From positions 15,592-79,591 of the forward strand of contig FJUW01000046.1 of assembly GCA_900074885.1 (NCBI GenBank): a DNA stretch of 64,000 nt, read 5' to 3'. Below are positions 27,001 through 39,393 of this stretch, piece after piece. The number at the start of each line of letters is the position of its first letter. The stretch's first letter is position 1. The stretch is from Rhynchosporium graminicola. Lineage: Eukaryota; Ascomycota; Leotiomycetes; Helotiales; Ploettnerulaceae. The position numbers and the translations under genes were made by a program. The notes beneath the pieces are model-generated. The model was not told where the DNA came from, made no database searches, and was given only the letters and a program-made list of their open reading frames with translations.

Positions 27001-29593
27001 GAGAAACGGTCCTAACTAATTAGTAGTAGTAATAGAGAGTTAGTTACTTATAGAATACTCTCTAAGGGAGAGTTTTAGATATTTTTATAGCTATAAGTCT
27101 CCCTAGAAGTACGCTTCCGAGCTAATATAAGTCGTTTAATAACAGAGATAGAGTTAATAATAGCTCGAATATTAATAAGAGAGTTAGCTGCGCTTCGCTA
27201 TTCCTTGTACGCTTCCCAGAACTAATTAAGGTGTTCGTTTCGTTCGTTAGCGTCGTATTAGTAGCGCTAGTAAGTATAGTATTTATATAAGTCCTTGATC
27301 TCGATCGGAGAGCTATAAACATTACTAAGAGGAGTATATAGTAGCTAAATAATCTATCGTTTAGAGGCATTTAAGAGTACTTAATATTCCGAAAGCTAGG
27401 TCCTTCCGAGTATAATACTATAGTTTCCGAGAGTAGTAATAAGAAAGGGGGTAAATACCTGAACGCGACGATCTATTATCAAATTAAGTATCGTATAGTA
27501 ACTAATAGTACTACTATTAATACTATTAAAGCATTTAATAGGAATTACATTTAGTAGAGGGTGAATTAAAGGTTTTAAGAAGAAGGAAAGGGATTTGAGA
27601 AAAGAACGATTAATAAAATAGTATCTATTAGCTCTAGAATCGAGAAGTGCAAGTAGCTTATACGAGAGTCTATTCTTAGTAAGAATAGCACGTATAGTAA
27701 AAAATTAACTACTAAGAAGCTTCGTAAGGTTAAGATATCGCATATCTCGTATATTACCTAAGAAGGAGTCTTTCCTTAAGCGTAGTCTTTTACTAGCGGT
27801 TTAATATACTCCTAGGTATTATCGTATATCTCTTTATTATTATTATCTTCTAACTCGCTATAAACGTTATTATTAGTATTAATTACATTGATTCGATACG
27901 GAGTATTAAGTCGAGCTAACGATCAGCGTAGATATAAGGTAAGCGTAAAGTAACGAGGAGCATTCGCTAGCGATTATATATAAAGCGTATCGTTTCGTGC
28001 AGAGTATAATACTTATTTACTAGTTATACTAGTATTCTCGGGCGTAGGAAGACTAATTTACAGATAAGAAGAGGAGTTAGTACTATAGCGCTAGGAGGAG
28101 GTATTTATAGGGCGTTCCCGAGTCGCGCTAGCCTTAGCCGAAGACTCGGAATAGTAGGTCTTTTCAATAAATTAACCTTAGTCTTTAGCTTATATAGCCT
28201 TAACGTATTCTTCTAGTATCCTTAATATTCGGTACTATTAGAAGAGCTATTTCCGTAGCTATATAAGTAGCTTCTCTTATAAGTCTATTTTCAGAGTCGA
28301 TTAATTATTTACTCTAGCTTTACGAGCTAGCGTACGAAACTCGTAGTAGAACATCTAGAAGGTCTACTTATAATCTATCTTTAGCGCGGAGTAGCTAGCT
28401 CTTATAGTTTATTAGTTATATAGATTAGATAAGAAGGAGACGAGTTAAGTAATTATATCGAGTGAATCGATTATATTACCTTCTTCGTTATATTCTAGTT
28501 CTAAGAATAAGAGTTCTAGGTAAGTTCTAGCTATTCCTTCTGTTTAGTTAAGTAACTAATCTTTATAGTAATCTTCGTCGATAAAGTAGCTAGAGTAGCG
28601 CCGGAAGGCGTTATATATCTATACTTCCTAGAGTTTTAGAGAGTAGTCGATTCTATTAGAGAGCTTATTTAGAAGGTTCGGTATCTTCTCTATACGCGTA
28701 GTATATAATATTAATAATATTCCTCCGGTAGATTATTCTCGATAATAATTATTAGGCGTAAGAGTAGCGTTATCTTCTTTAATTAATAGTAGTAGTATTA
28801 TACGCGATTAAACGTTATCAAACGATATAGACTTAGTAGAGCGCTAGGCAGTTAACTAGCGTAGTTCTAGGAACTTGTCCCGTAACTAGCGTAGTTCTGC
28901 AGATAAGTTAGCGTTTAATTATCTCTCCTCCGCGAGCTTCCTTTCTACCTCTTATAGCTAGTAAGCGCGGTCTTCCTATAAGTTACTTATAGTTACTATT
29001 AATATAAGGGTATTATCGGGGAGGTTAAGCGACTCAGTAAGTTCGTTGATTATAATAGGAGTTAGAGAGCTTAACTCGGACGAGGCGTTATCGCAAGTAC
29101 TCTCTACTATAGAGAGAGGTAAGTTATAGCGAGTATCATAAGTCGCCGAAGAATAGAAAGTAGAGGGAGTCAGAGAACTAGTAATCGATTTATCGGACTT
29201 AGGTTACTTCGGTTTAGGTGCTATTCTTCAAGTTTATACTTAGTATAAGCCTTCTCTATATAGCGTAGTCTCTTACGTTTAGTAGCTCTAGGCACAGAGG
29301 TATAATATAAGTAGATATTTACTATCTTCCTAGACGTAAGTAAAAGAGTTATAGATAATATAACGCTTACTCTAGAAAGGTCTCAAAACTACCTAAGTAA
29401 TAAGACCTCATATTACTATGAATATAAAGTAGTAAGAATCACTTAAGAATCTATAACTAAGGAGTGAAGAAGTAGAGAGAGAATAGAAGTATATATATAA
29501 AAAGGGGCCCCCAAACTCTACTCGTGTAATCTCGCTTAGCAATAAGTGTTTCTACTAATAGGGAGAGACCTCCAAACCTAACCAGTCGTCATA
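24037..29593 (-). mobile_element. Element A2: Ty3/Gypsy chromovirus, minus strand, TSD ATATT
   Basis: The 3' LTR is 24037-24271 and the 5' LTR 29359-29593 (235 bp each). The direct repeat ATATT is at 24032-24036 and 29594-29598. It is inserted in B1, in the same orientation as B1 and opposite to A1. Pol keeps RT and RNase H (about 25870-25230 and upstream) but jumps at the single N (25225) straight into the middle of integrase, lacking about 0.65 kb present in A1 (20635-21283). Confidence 0.94.
24272..29358 (-). pseudogene. A2 gag-pol remnant
   Basis: Same domain order as A1 read on the minus strand: gag (29300-27700), retropepsin (about 27660-27400, LLDSRAN-like), RT (26300-25870), RT end and RNase H (25870-25230), then a partial integrase and chromodomain-like tail to 24300. 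RIP-type stops throughout. Confidence 0.85.
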
Positions 29594-29598
29594 ATATT

Positions 29599-30113
29599 AG
29601 TAGAACTCAGTAGTATATTTATAGACAGATCCTTATTATCGAATTCCGAGCAGGTGCTTCTCGTCTTATTCCTTCTTATTAGAGTCTCCGAAGACTCTTT
29701 TAATAGTATTAGTAAAGCCTATAGGAGTTCGAAAGATAACTCGGCTTTTTTTAGTTATAGCGGTAGAATAAGCTTCAGATAAGTATCGATTAACTAAGTA
29801 GTTACTTAGAGCTAGCTTAATCTAGTAAGCTATAGTATCGCAGAGGAACGAGGCGATCTATAGGAATTTAAGAGAGTCTGCTTCGAACTTATTCCTATTA
29901 AAGGCGAGGTATATCTAGTACTAGAGGATAAACTATCTTAGTTTATTATAGTTCCTATAATAAGTATTAGATAAGTTCATACGAAGTAGTATACTCTTAT
30001 CGACCTTATTAACCTTATCCGGCCTACTAGTCTAGGAGCTTTCTCCTGCGATAGATCCTTCTTTAGTAGCTATTTCGTTCTTACTAATAATACTTCAAAT
30101 AAGGTACTTAAAG
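29599..30113 (-). pseudogene. B1 5' internal region and start of gag
   Basis: Between the A2 insertion and the B1 5' LTR. It should hold the primer-binding site next to 30113 and the gag N-terminus. Stops in all frames; no motif can be assigned on its own. Confidence 0.6.
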
Positions 30114-30614
30114 TATAACGTTCTTAGTTCTAACTAGTACGCGGTATATAAGCTCGTTAGTTAGTATTAGCTATAAAGTAAAGTAAATAAGAAGTTCGGT
30201 TCTTAATTAGAATTAAGACGTTATAAGCAAGTATTAATTACTATATGAATTTGAGTACGAAGCTCCTATCTAATAGCAGAAGTGCTAGTCTTATATAGAA
30301 TCTTTATTCCCTTATACTAGCGGTGCAAGACTATCTTATAGAGCGCGTAAGCTCTCGCGACCTGTCTAGTAGTCTAGTATATCACGTGATCCTAGATCAC
30401 CTATAGCTATAATACTATTATTACTTTAATACAGGTAGATATATAGTACTACTCGCTAGTTTATATTATAACCGTATTAGTGCTTTTCCTCTAATAGTAC
30501 TAACTCTTTTCTAGTACTAAAACCCGTCTAGTACTTACTACTAGGTAGTACTATTAGTATTCTGGTGCCAGGACGGTTTTAGTGCCAAGAACCATGCTAG
30601 TTCGTGACATTTAG

Positions 30615-33600
30615 TTTATAAGTCAGGGTCGAAATAGTATAATTTCTGCACTAATAGTAGCTATTAATATAAATCGTCGAAGGACTTCTTATAATCGTTA
30701 GTGAAATTCTATAGTACTATAGGCCTAGTAAGTATTATGAGAGGTTTAGCGATAAGATCGAAATTCCGAATAAATTAATAGTAGAAACTATAGAATCCTA
30801 GGAAAGATTTAATAGCTATTACTATTTCGGGGTACTTCTAGTCTACTAATAGTACTACCTTCTCGGGGTCTAGCTCGATTCTATTAGTAGTAACGATATA
30901 TCCGAGGTATTTAGTCCGGGTAATATAGAACTCGCTTTTCTTAATATCTACTTAGAGTTCAGTATCTATTAAGTATTATAGTACTAATTTAATATATTCC
31001 TTATATTCCTAGAGCGTTTCCGAGTCTATAAGAATATTATCTAAGTAAGCTATATAGACATTATCTAGATAATCTAATAGTATATTATTTATATATTATT
31101 AGTAAATACTAAGTGTATTATAGAGCTTAAAAAGTAGTACCTTATATTTATAAGACCTGAAGTAAGTTCGGAAGATAGTATACTCCTGTGATTTGGGGTT
31201 TATATAGATATAGTTAAATACTTCTCGGATATCTAGTTTAATAAAAACTATAGCTTTAGATATATAGATTAAGAGCTTATCGATCCTAGGTATTAGATAT
31301 AAATCCTTTATAATGATCGTATTAAGCTTACAATAGTTAATATAGAAGTATACGCCTATTAGCTTTCTTAATAAATAGTAAAAGTAATACGAAAGGACTT
31401 TAGCTAGATTCGATACATCCCTTTTCTAAGTTCTTTATAAAGTACTTCTTAGTTACTTATAGTTCTTCTATAGATTACTAATATAAGAGCGAATATATAT
31501 TAGATAATAGTTCTTCTAGAATAATTTTATAATCGTATAAGTAATATAATAGAAGAATATTAGAATTCCGCTTAGAAAAAGCTTCCTTAAAAATATAGTA
31601 CTATTCTAGTAGTTTTTCAGCTATAAGTCGTTTAATATTAAGATCCTTAGAAGAGTTATTATCTAGATAGTCTTATAAGATATAATTTATCTTATAGATA
31701 CTAATAAAGAATAATTCAGAGCTTTCACGTTTTATATTAAAATAAAAAGCTATAGTACTTATTTAGTAAATCAGAACTAGTTTCTAGATCCTTGGAAATT
31801 AAAAAGTATACTTATAATAAGGTTTTAGCGCAGGTATTTTTCTTAGTGATTTCAGAGTAAAAAAGGATTCGGATTCCTTAGCGATAAGTAGGAATAGATA
31901 GAATAATAAGCATAATATATTAATATACTATATCGCTACTATTTAAGGAAATTAGTATTAGTCTAATTAGTCTATAGCTAAGTCCCGCGCGTTAGTATTA
32001 ATTTAATAAGATCGATTAATATTAGGTTTATAAGGCGATGGAGTTATAATTATCTCCTTATCATATTTGAGAGTAGCTAGATATCGTTCTAGCTATAGTA
32101 GCTTATAGTAGGGCGTATCGAGTTTAACTTGAAATTATTATATCTATTTAATACTAATAATTATATCTTATTATCTTGAATTAAGAAGAGTAAAAGAGTA
32201 GTTATAAATACGCTTACTATTAATAGAAAGATATAAACGTATAAAATAAGTAATATAAGTTCTAATAGACTATTAGAAACTATATATTAGAATAGAATAG
32301 AGAAGTAGCTCGATTTTAATACTAAAGGCCCCTAATAGTCGTCTAGTAAGAGTACGATTAATAAATAAGTATCTGCTCGCTCCTGTATCGATTAAGCTAT
32401 CTATAGAGCCTCCTAGCTTACTTATACTAACTATAGTTAAGTATATAAATCACTTACTTCTTATTAAAGAGTTCAAATTAAGATTAGAGAAGTTATACTT
32501 ATATAGACTTAAGAAGGAGTTTTTACTTAAGCCTTATTATTTCCCTCTTATATTAGTTCAGATTCAGAAGGTATATTTCTTACTATCTTTTTAATCGCTT
32601 CTTTCTCTTTCGGAAACTTATTAATTAATTATACCTTAAGTAGGTTAAGGTAATCTAGCTCAATATAGCCGAGCTATCTATAACTATAATACTTAAGAGT
32701 TTCTCTAGTTAAGGTAATAAGGCGTTTTAATATAGAGATAGTACTAGCTCTTACTAGGGTAAAAGTATATACGTATAATATAAGAGTAGTTTATCAGAGG
32801 GCTAAACTTAAGAACTAGTAAGAAGTAGAACTAGAAGAAGTTATAATAGTAATAATAAGCTTATAATACTATATCTAAGTAATAGTTTTCGGGATAGATA
32901 TATTCTGAGTTATAGCGATACTCGGAATCAAAAGAAAATAATAGTCTAACTATAGAAGCGTAATTCTTATTCTATATTAATTTAATAATAAAAGTTAAAG
33001 CGTATAAGAATAATATAATCTTATCCTATATATAGAAGAACTACTCCTTTTTTTCAACTTTACTTTAGATAATAGCGCTTTAAAATCAACTATAAAACTC
33101 AGCGAATATCTTATAGGTATAGCTAAGTTATTATATTTCTAAGTACTAAAAGGTATTATAATAATTATCTTCTTCTAAACTAATAAGAAAGTTCTCCTTT
33201 ATTAAAGAAATTATTTTATCGCTAGTCTTAAACTTATTAGTAAGATACTAAAGCGTAAGATACTCTTTTACTAATCTAGTAACTAGTCCTTATACGAGAA
33301 CGCGCTAGAAGAATTCTATAAGATAATAGTTAGCGTTTATAGCTAGCTAATCTCGTATTAATACTTTCTACTAGAAGAAAGTAAGATCTAATCTATTATC
33401 TAGAAGTAAGATCCCCTTAATAAGATAAGACTTCTTAAGATATAACTCTATCGATTCGGCACTAAGAGAAAGCGAAAGTTTATTAGAAATAATATCCTCT
33501 CCTTTAGTACTATATATTAGAATAGAGTTTACTAGCTTATTAAACTCCGGAATACGCGGAGATTATAGTACTAGCTCTAGTAGAAGAGTCGAAGATAAGT

Positions 33601-34265
33601 AAGAGACCCCTACGAGGAACTTATCTTATATAGAGATTAGTTTATTTATAGTATCTTCTAGAGAGTTATTCTTTTCCTCTTATTCCGCTAATTATTATAA
33701 GAGGGAATAAATCGGATTCGAGTTATCTATAGAAATAAGAGTACTTAGCGATTATACTCTTAGTAAGTTTTGCTTTTATTTTCCTTTCTCTCTTAGTTAG
33801 TATTTCTTTAATAAGATATTAATACTCTTTAGTATAAAAGATATTTAAAGTAAGAGAGAGTATAATATATTAGGTTTAGAGATAAAGTAAGAGAGTTCGT
33901 ATTAAGTTCCCTTAGAACTAGAGGAGTCTCTAGTTTATTAATTAGAAGCTATAATAATAACTTAAAAAAAAGGTATATTAGAGCTATTTCAGCGGCGATA
34001 CGTAGAAGTTAAAGTTCCGAGGTATTATTATACTTTCTTTAAGATCTATTTATAATTCCTTTATACTAAGGGAGTTATTAAAGGAGTATTAGCGAAGACT
34101 TTCTCTTATTTTACTATTTTATAATAAGCTAAATTAAACTCTGATTTATAGCTATCCGAGAGATCTCTAGAATCTTAGCTACATACGAGTAGTTATCGAA
34201 TAACTAACTTAGTAGATAAGATATTATATTAAGCTATCTCTAGCTATCTTAATCTTCTCATTTAA
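30615..34265 (-). pseudogene. C2 gag, protease and RT remnant
   Basis: Minus strand. RT lies near 31400-31020, retropepsin near 32405-32345 (LIDTGA, FIN string), and gag toward 34260. Colinear with C1 1499-5150, with many transition differences. It joins across B1 with 12627 downward. Confidence 0.85.
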
Positions 34266-34542
34266 TATAACGATATAAGACTTAAAGCAGTATATAAGTA
34301 AAGATAAAATCAATAAGAAAGCTAAGAGCGATCTTATATAATCTACTACTAAGGAAATAAGAAGATAAGGAAGAAAAAGAAGAGATATAAAGTATAAAGT
34401 ACCTTATATATATATACCGGTACTAGTCTGATACTATATCGAGTCGAATACTAGTTATACTAGAATACTTATAATACCTGTGAACTTAGGCCCCGGTATC
34501 TATCCTTCTCCTCATGTGATATTCAGATAAGCTGTTATCATA

Positions 34543-34918
34543 TACTAAGTGCTTTTCATATAGTATTATTAATTCTCGCTTTATTACTTACTACTGCCTC
34601 TAGCGTTTCCTTATTTCCCTTATCGAAATAAGTTCGTTCGAAGGAGAAAGAAGTCCTATTATAGAAGTAGTAATTATGGAGATAGATATCGATAAGTATA
34701 AGGAAGCCAGGGCTTTCTTCTACGTAGTATTACGCCTAGAAGACTACGACCTGATTTTAGGACTATTATTATTTAAGAAGAACGACGTACGTATAATCGC
34801 CCCGAAGTCACGATACTACGTTAATACTACTGCTACGACCCTACGCAACTACTTAGACGAATTCTGTTCTGCTTACGTGGACGATATCCTGATCTATATA
34901 GACGGTAACCGCTACTAC
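34543..34918 (+). pseudogene. Truncated Gypsy pol fragment with an 88-codon open stretch
   Basis: The open frame 34676-34942 reads ILGLLLFKKNDVRI, like the end of a retropepsin region, then jumps to an RT catalytic block AYVDDILIY that keeps YVDD. The intervening RT fingers are absent, so it is an internally deleted fragment. LTR D1 begins at 34919 and supplies the last codons and stop. The preserved YVDD box is unusual for this block. Confidence 0.65.
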
Positions 34919-35115
34919 TGTGACGGGTTGCACCCAGGATAATACTCGACGCTGAGTATCTCGCTAACTAATACTACTAAGGCACTAGTAGTAGTAGTAC
35001 TATATCTTCTCCTTTTCTATTAAGGAAGAATTCTCTTCCGCTCTTTAGCTAATTCTCCCTATTAATTAAAGATATTATTTATATTATACGTATACTTTAT
35101 ACTCGCCTTATGATA
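34919..35115 (+). repeat. LTR D1 (family D)
   Basis: Starts TGTGACGGGTTGCACC and ends TATGATA (ancestral TGTGACA). It aligns end to end with 37829-38045 and 39180-39393. It is the least RIP-changed of the three at its 5' end. Confidence 0.8.
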
Positions 35116-37828
35116 TTAGAATCAGCTCGCAAAATAAAGTAAAGTAAAGTAAAGTAAAAGATTAATATCGAGAGTCTTATAACTAATTAAAATTTTTTAA
35201 ATAGATTTATAATATACTTAATAAGCTAAGTTAGCTACCTAATGCGAAGCCTAGCTACTATTAATTATAGAGGTTCTCTAAAAGTAAGTAGAGGATCTCT
35301 AAATATAACTAAAAGTAATAATACTAGTAGTAATAATAAGAAAAATATATTAAGTCCTCCTTTTACTTAATAAGTTCTCCGGTTAATCGAAAGAGTAGGA
35401 TATATAGTTAATAGTAATAGAATGAAAGCTAAGGATCGATAGGAGTGCGATTAGTAATAGAGAGGCTTAGATCTTTTTTATTTATATATCTCTCTCTCTA
35501 AAAGTTTCAGAGCTAGTATTTTCTTATATATAAAAAGTAGAAATAAATAGAAAATAAGACCTCCTCGAGCTAGTCTACTACTTTAATAAGATCTATAACG
35601 ATCCGAATAAGGTTAAGAAAGTAAGATAAAAGTTAATCGGGTTCTGATAAGGAATAATAGTAATAGTAATATACTTATTATAATTCGAACGAGCGCTCTT
35701 CTAAGCCGGAGCAGATTCCTAGCTAGATAATACGAAGATAATAAGGATAGTACTTATATAATTCGACGAGTAAGGATACTTACGACCTTACGTATTCTTC
35801 TCGAAGAAAAACGCTCTAGCTAAATATAACTACGAAATCTATAATAAGGAAATATTAGTAATTATATATTATCTTAAGAAGTAATAGTACGAATTGAAAA
35901 GCGTATAAGAATTCTATACTTATACTAATTATAAGAACCTCGAGTATTTTATAATAGTATAGTAGCTTATAAAGTAGTAAATATAATAGTTATTACTCCT
36001 CTTACACTTTAATTATGCGATTAATTAGATCCCTAGGAAAGAAAATAAGCGCGTAGATATACTCTTACGATACGAATAGAATATATCTTATAATATAGAA
36101 AATAATTAACTCTAGTATCAGTTAGTCTAACTAATTAAGTCAAAAGTACTATGAGAACTACTACTACTATAAGGGATAATAATAATAGCTCTAGTTACTA
36201 TATAATAAGATCGAAGATACTAAGAATAAGAAGAAGCCTCGCGACTATAGAACGAATTCTTATAAGTTAAAGAGCCCGAAAGTAGTTAATAAAGCCGCCT
36301 CGGATAATAATACTACTACTACTACCTCTATAACGCTTAAGGAACTCTAGTTATAAGCGGAATAAGCTAATAATATATACTATAGAGTAGCTAAAGTAAT
36401 ACGCGATAAGTAGCATATATTCCTTATTATACTAAAGTTGAAAGTATTAGTATTAGAGTACTTACTATTAAAGGTAATTAATCTATAATTCCGAGGCAGA
36501 TTATAAGTATCTGATTCCGAAGAACTATATATGAATTTAATCTAAGCGATATATAATACTAAGATATATAAATACTTAGAATAAGATTTAACTACTATTA
36601 TTATAAGTTAATAGTTCTTCTAGCTATAAATATCAGAAGATATAAGAAGGTTTATTTAGAACTATAATACTTATAGAAAGAATAAGATATAGCGAGACTA
36701 GAAATAAGGATTCCTTAAGCTACCATTACTACTAGATTAGATCTAATAAGAAATTTCTATCAATTTTACTATTATTCTTATAGAAAGTGAAAGATATACT
36801 AACTTAATTATAGTTACTAGTCAGCTTAAGAAAGGATTTATATTATATAGAAGCTATAATAAAGTATTTTATATAAGTTTACTATAAATAATACGTATTA
36901 TTACGCGTAATTATATCTAACTAAAGGAAATAGTTTATTAGAATATTATAGATATAAGTATATTCGTTACTAGGGAATATATAATACTTTTTAATAGCTT
37001 ATTACCCGGAAACTAATAGCTCTATAGAGAGGATAAACTAGATATTAGAGATATATTTATATATATTCGTAGACCTCGTATAAGATAATTAGTTTAATAT
37101 AATATTATTAGTAGAAGTAGTAATTAATAATCGAGATATTATATTAATAAGAGTAAACTCTTTCTTTCTAACTTATAATTACTATATATAATATATCGAT
37201 TTAGATATCGAAAACGAACTTATTACTATTACTAACTACTTATGTATTTAAAAAGTAGATATAATCTTAAAGAAATTATAAAATACTAAAGAATAAATAT
37301 AAATAGTAATAATAATAATATAATAAGTTTAAGAAGAAGTTATTAATTATTATTACTAATAAGCTCTAGAGTTCAAAGTTAGAGATAAAGTCTAGTTAAG
37401 TCTACGGAATATTCGTACGAATCGGCTCGCGAAGAAACTCGATATCAAGTAAGCTAAGTATATAGTACTCGAAGCAGTCGAGTCGTATAACTACTACTTA
37501 GATATATTATTAGGAATATATAATATTTTTTATTTATAGTTATTATACTTAGCTATTACTAACTTATTACTAAGCTAAATATAAGATAACTTATAACTAC
37601 TACTATTATTCGTAGCAAATGAAAACGAGTTCGAAGTCAAAGAAATCCTAGTAGAGAGATCCTTTCGATAAGGAGACTAAATAAAGAAGAAATATCTAAT
37701 TAAATAAATTAATTATATATAACGAATATAAGAACCGGAAGTAGCTCTTCTTATTACTATAGTACTTAATAAGTAAGAAGAGAAGAATAAACTAGATAGC
37801 CCTGACCTCGAAACAGGAGAAGGAGTAA
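35116..37828 (+). pseudogene. D-family pol remnant: RNase H, integrase, chromodomain
   Basis: Plus strand. RNase H lies at about 35700-35960 (FFSKKNA and NYEIYNKE strings, and a TNYKNLEYF string), integrase at about 36400-37250, and a chromodomain at about 37618-37765 (EFEVKEIL, then KKKYLIK, then EPE). This is a chromovirus. Gag, protease and most of RT are missing between LTR D1 and RNase H, so an internal deletion or recombination is required. An AAAGT microsatellite follows the LTR (35135-35158). Confidence 0.8.
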
Positions 37829-38045
37829 TATAATAAGTTATACCTATTAGTATACTTAATACTTAAGGCGTTTATGCTAGTACCTGACGTATTATTATAT
37901 ATATTCTAATACTACTACTACTAGCGGCTGCAGTATTATCTTTTCTTCGAAGGGAGACTCTTATTCCTCCCTTCTCTCCTTAGTTAATTCTCCTTATAAT
38001 ATAAACGAGCTTTTATATTATATACTTTATATTCGCCCCGTGATA
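37829..38045 (+). repeat. LTR D2 (family D)
   Basis: 217 bp, preceded by the purine run of a polypurine tract (37811-37828). It ends CCGTGATA. It is the 3' LTR of the 35116-37828 unit and the apparent 5' LTR of the next. Confidence 0.8.
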
Positions 38046-39179
38046 GTAAATATAAATATAGTTAACTAGCTAGTAAGATAGAGGCTAGCGCTGCCTTCTT
38101 AAAAATCACGCTAATAGACTCTAGCTAATTAAGTCGAGTTCGTAGTAAGAAGGAACCTAGGAATTATCTTAATTAGATAGAAAACTTTCGGGAATAGCTA
38201 CTTAAACTATATAGGAAGTTCTCGAAATTACTAGAGGATCTATAAGACTTAAGAGCTCTACTTAAGTATAAACCCTAGGATTATAAGATAAACTTTAAGA
38301 ATAGATTTATACTTATTATAGAGAAAATTCGCTATTATAACTATAATACTATAAGAATACTTAAGGAGTATTAAGAGTTAAGTATAAAGAAAGGACAGAT
38401 TCGGAAATATAAGTTATTTATATACTATTAATATACTAATAGTTAAGAAAGCAGGAGATCCTAAAGGAAGATCTTATAAAGACTATTAAATAATTACCAA
38501 TAGGACTATAAGAGATATATACTTTTTACTAAATATATAATACTTACGAAATAAGCTAGCTAGATTAAAGAGATATATTAAGTTAGATTAATATAATACG
38601 TTTAATTTAATCCGTATCAAGGAGGGAGGGATATAAGTAGAAGACCGCTTTCGTATTACCTTTAGGGCTATAGGAATATATAGTAATACTATTCAGCTTA
38701 ACTAATACCCTAGCTATATACTAGAGATAGAATAATAATATTCTTAAGGATTTTATTAGGAAGTTTATTATATATTACTTAGATAATATCCTAGTATACT
38801 CAGAAACTATTAAAGTATACTAATGCTATATTACTTAAGTTATAGAAGCTCTACTTAAGGTAGACTCTAAGCTAAAGATATTAAAATATATATTCTTAGT
38901 TAAATAAGTTACTTTCCTAAGATGTATTATTCGCTTAGGAAGAAGATAAGAGCTATAAAAGAATAGTATTCTATCGAGCTCATATGATTTAGGTAGTATA
39001 TATCTTCATTAGGAGACTTCAGAAGATATAATCTTACTAGCGATAGAATTATCTAGTGTGAATGCCGGCGACTTCATGTCACCTTCACTCTGTGCAGCAG
39101 GACTTCTATATCCTATAGCCCTTTAAAGAAAAAAAACAGGTTACAGAGCTCTATCGACCTTAAAGTAGAAATAGAGCAA
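38046..39179 (+). pseudogene. Partial pol (protease-RT) between LTRs D2 and D3
   Basis: The segment 38080-38950 matches the B1 pol region (minus strand, 16800-15950) with many shared strings, including the NLIRIK RT stretch at about 38598 and a YLDN box near 38775. The remainder to 39179 lacks coding signs and contains a short G+C-richer patch (39055-39110). About 1.1 kb of internal sequence is far too short for an element, so it is a deletion derivative. Confidence 0.75.
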
Positions 39180-39393
39180 TATAATAGGTTATATCCGTTA
39201 TTATACTCGACGCCTAAGCGTCTACGCTAGCACTTGATTTAGTATTATACGTTTACTAATGCTACTAGTATTAGCGACTGCGGTATTATCTTTTCTCGAA
39301 GAGAGACTCTTATTCTCCTCTTCTCTCCTTACTTAATTCTCCTTATAATATGAAAGAGTTTTGCACTGTATACTTTGTATTCGCCCTGTGACA
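39180..39393 (+). repeat. LTR D3, right end of the RIP block
   Basis: 214 bp, ending in intact CTGTGACA. The right half is hardly RIP-changed compared with D1 and D2. Immediately after it, base composition changes to normal genomic sequence. No 5-bp TSD is shared with D1 or D2 flanks. Confidence 0.8.

Larger units (their letters stand above)
12633..30609 (-). mobile_element. Element B1: Ty3/Gypsy retrotransposon with two nested A insertions, TSD TTTAG
   Basis: The LTRs are 12633-13128 (3', minus) and 30114-30609 (5', minus), 496 bp each, with ends of the type TGTCACG...CGTGACA before RIP. The direct repeat TTTAG lies at 12628-12632 and 30610-30614. Removing A1 and A2 with their TSDs leaves about 6.7 kb. 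On the minus strand a purine run precedes the 3' LTR. It is inserted within the pol gene of C2. Confidence 0.93.
1069..34542 (-). mobile_element. Element C2: Ty3/Gypsy LTR retrotransposon hosting C1 and B1
   Basis: C2 lies on the minus strand. Its 5' LTR is 34266-34542. Its 3' LTR is split as 1069-1222 plus 8923-9050 by the insertion of C1. Internal pol sequence is split at 12632/30610 by B1; joined across B1 it reads through the same RT-to-RNase H stretch seen in C1 near 5100-5170. Subtracting the inserts leaves about 7.8 kb, close to the 7.7 kb of C1. Retropepsin (LIDTGA-like, near 32345-32405), RT and integrase are recognisable but full of stops. No matching 5-bp TSD was seen at its outer ends (GTTAA and TACTA), so its flanks may have been rearranged. 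Confidence 0.85.

Noticed and set aside
27122..27370. 82-codon open stretch on the minus strand
   Set aside because: It lies within A2 pol next to the protease, in repeat sequence with no independent gene signals.
1064..34547. TSD for element C2
   Set aside because: The 5-bp flanks GTTAA and TACTA do not match even allowing RIP transitions, so no TSD is claimed.
34919..39393. D1 to D3 as one complete retrotransposon
   Set aside because: No shared TSD, a third LTR in the middle, and internal regions that lack gag and duplicate or omit pol domains.
1..39393. CRISPR array, phage or bacterial features
   Set aside because: Repeats are LTR-type and dispersed, introns and fungal families show a eukaryotic genome.
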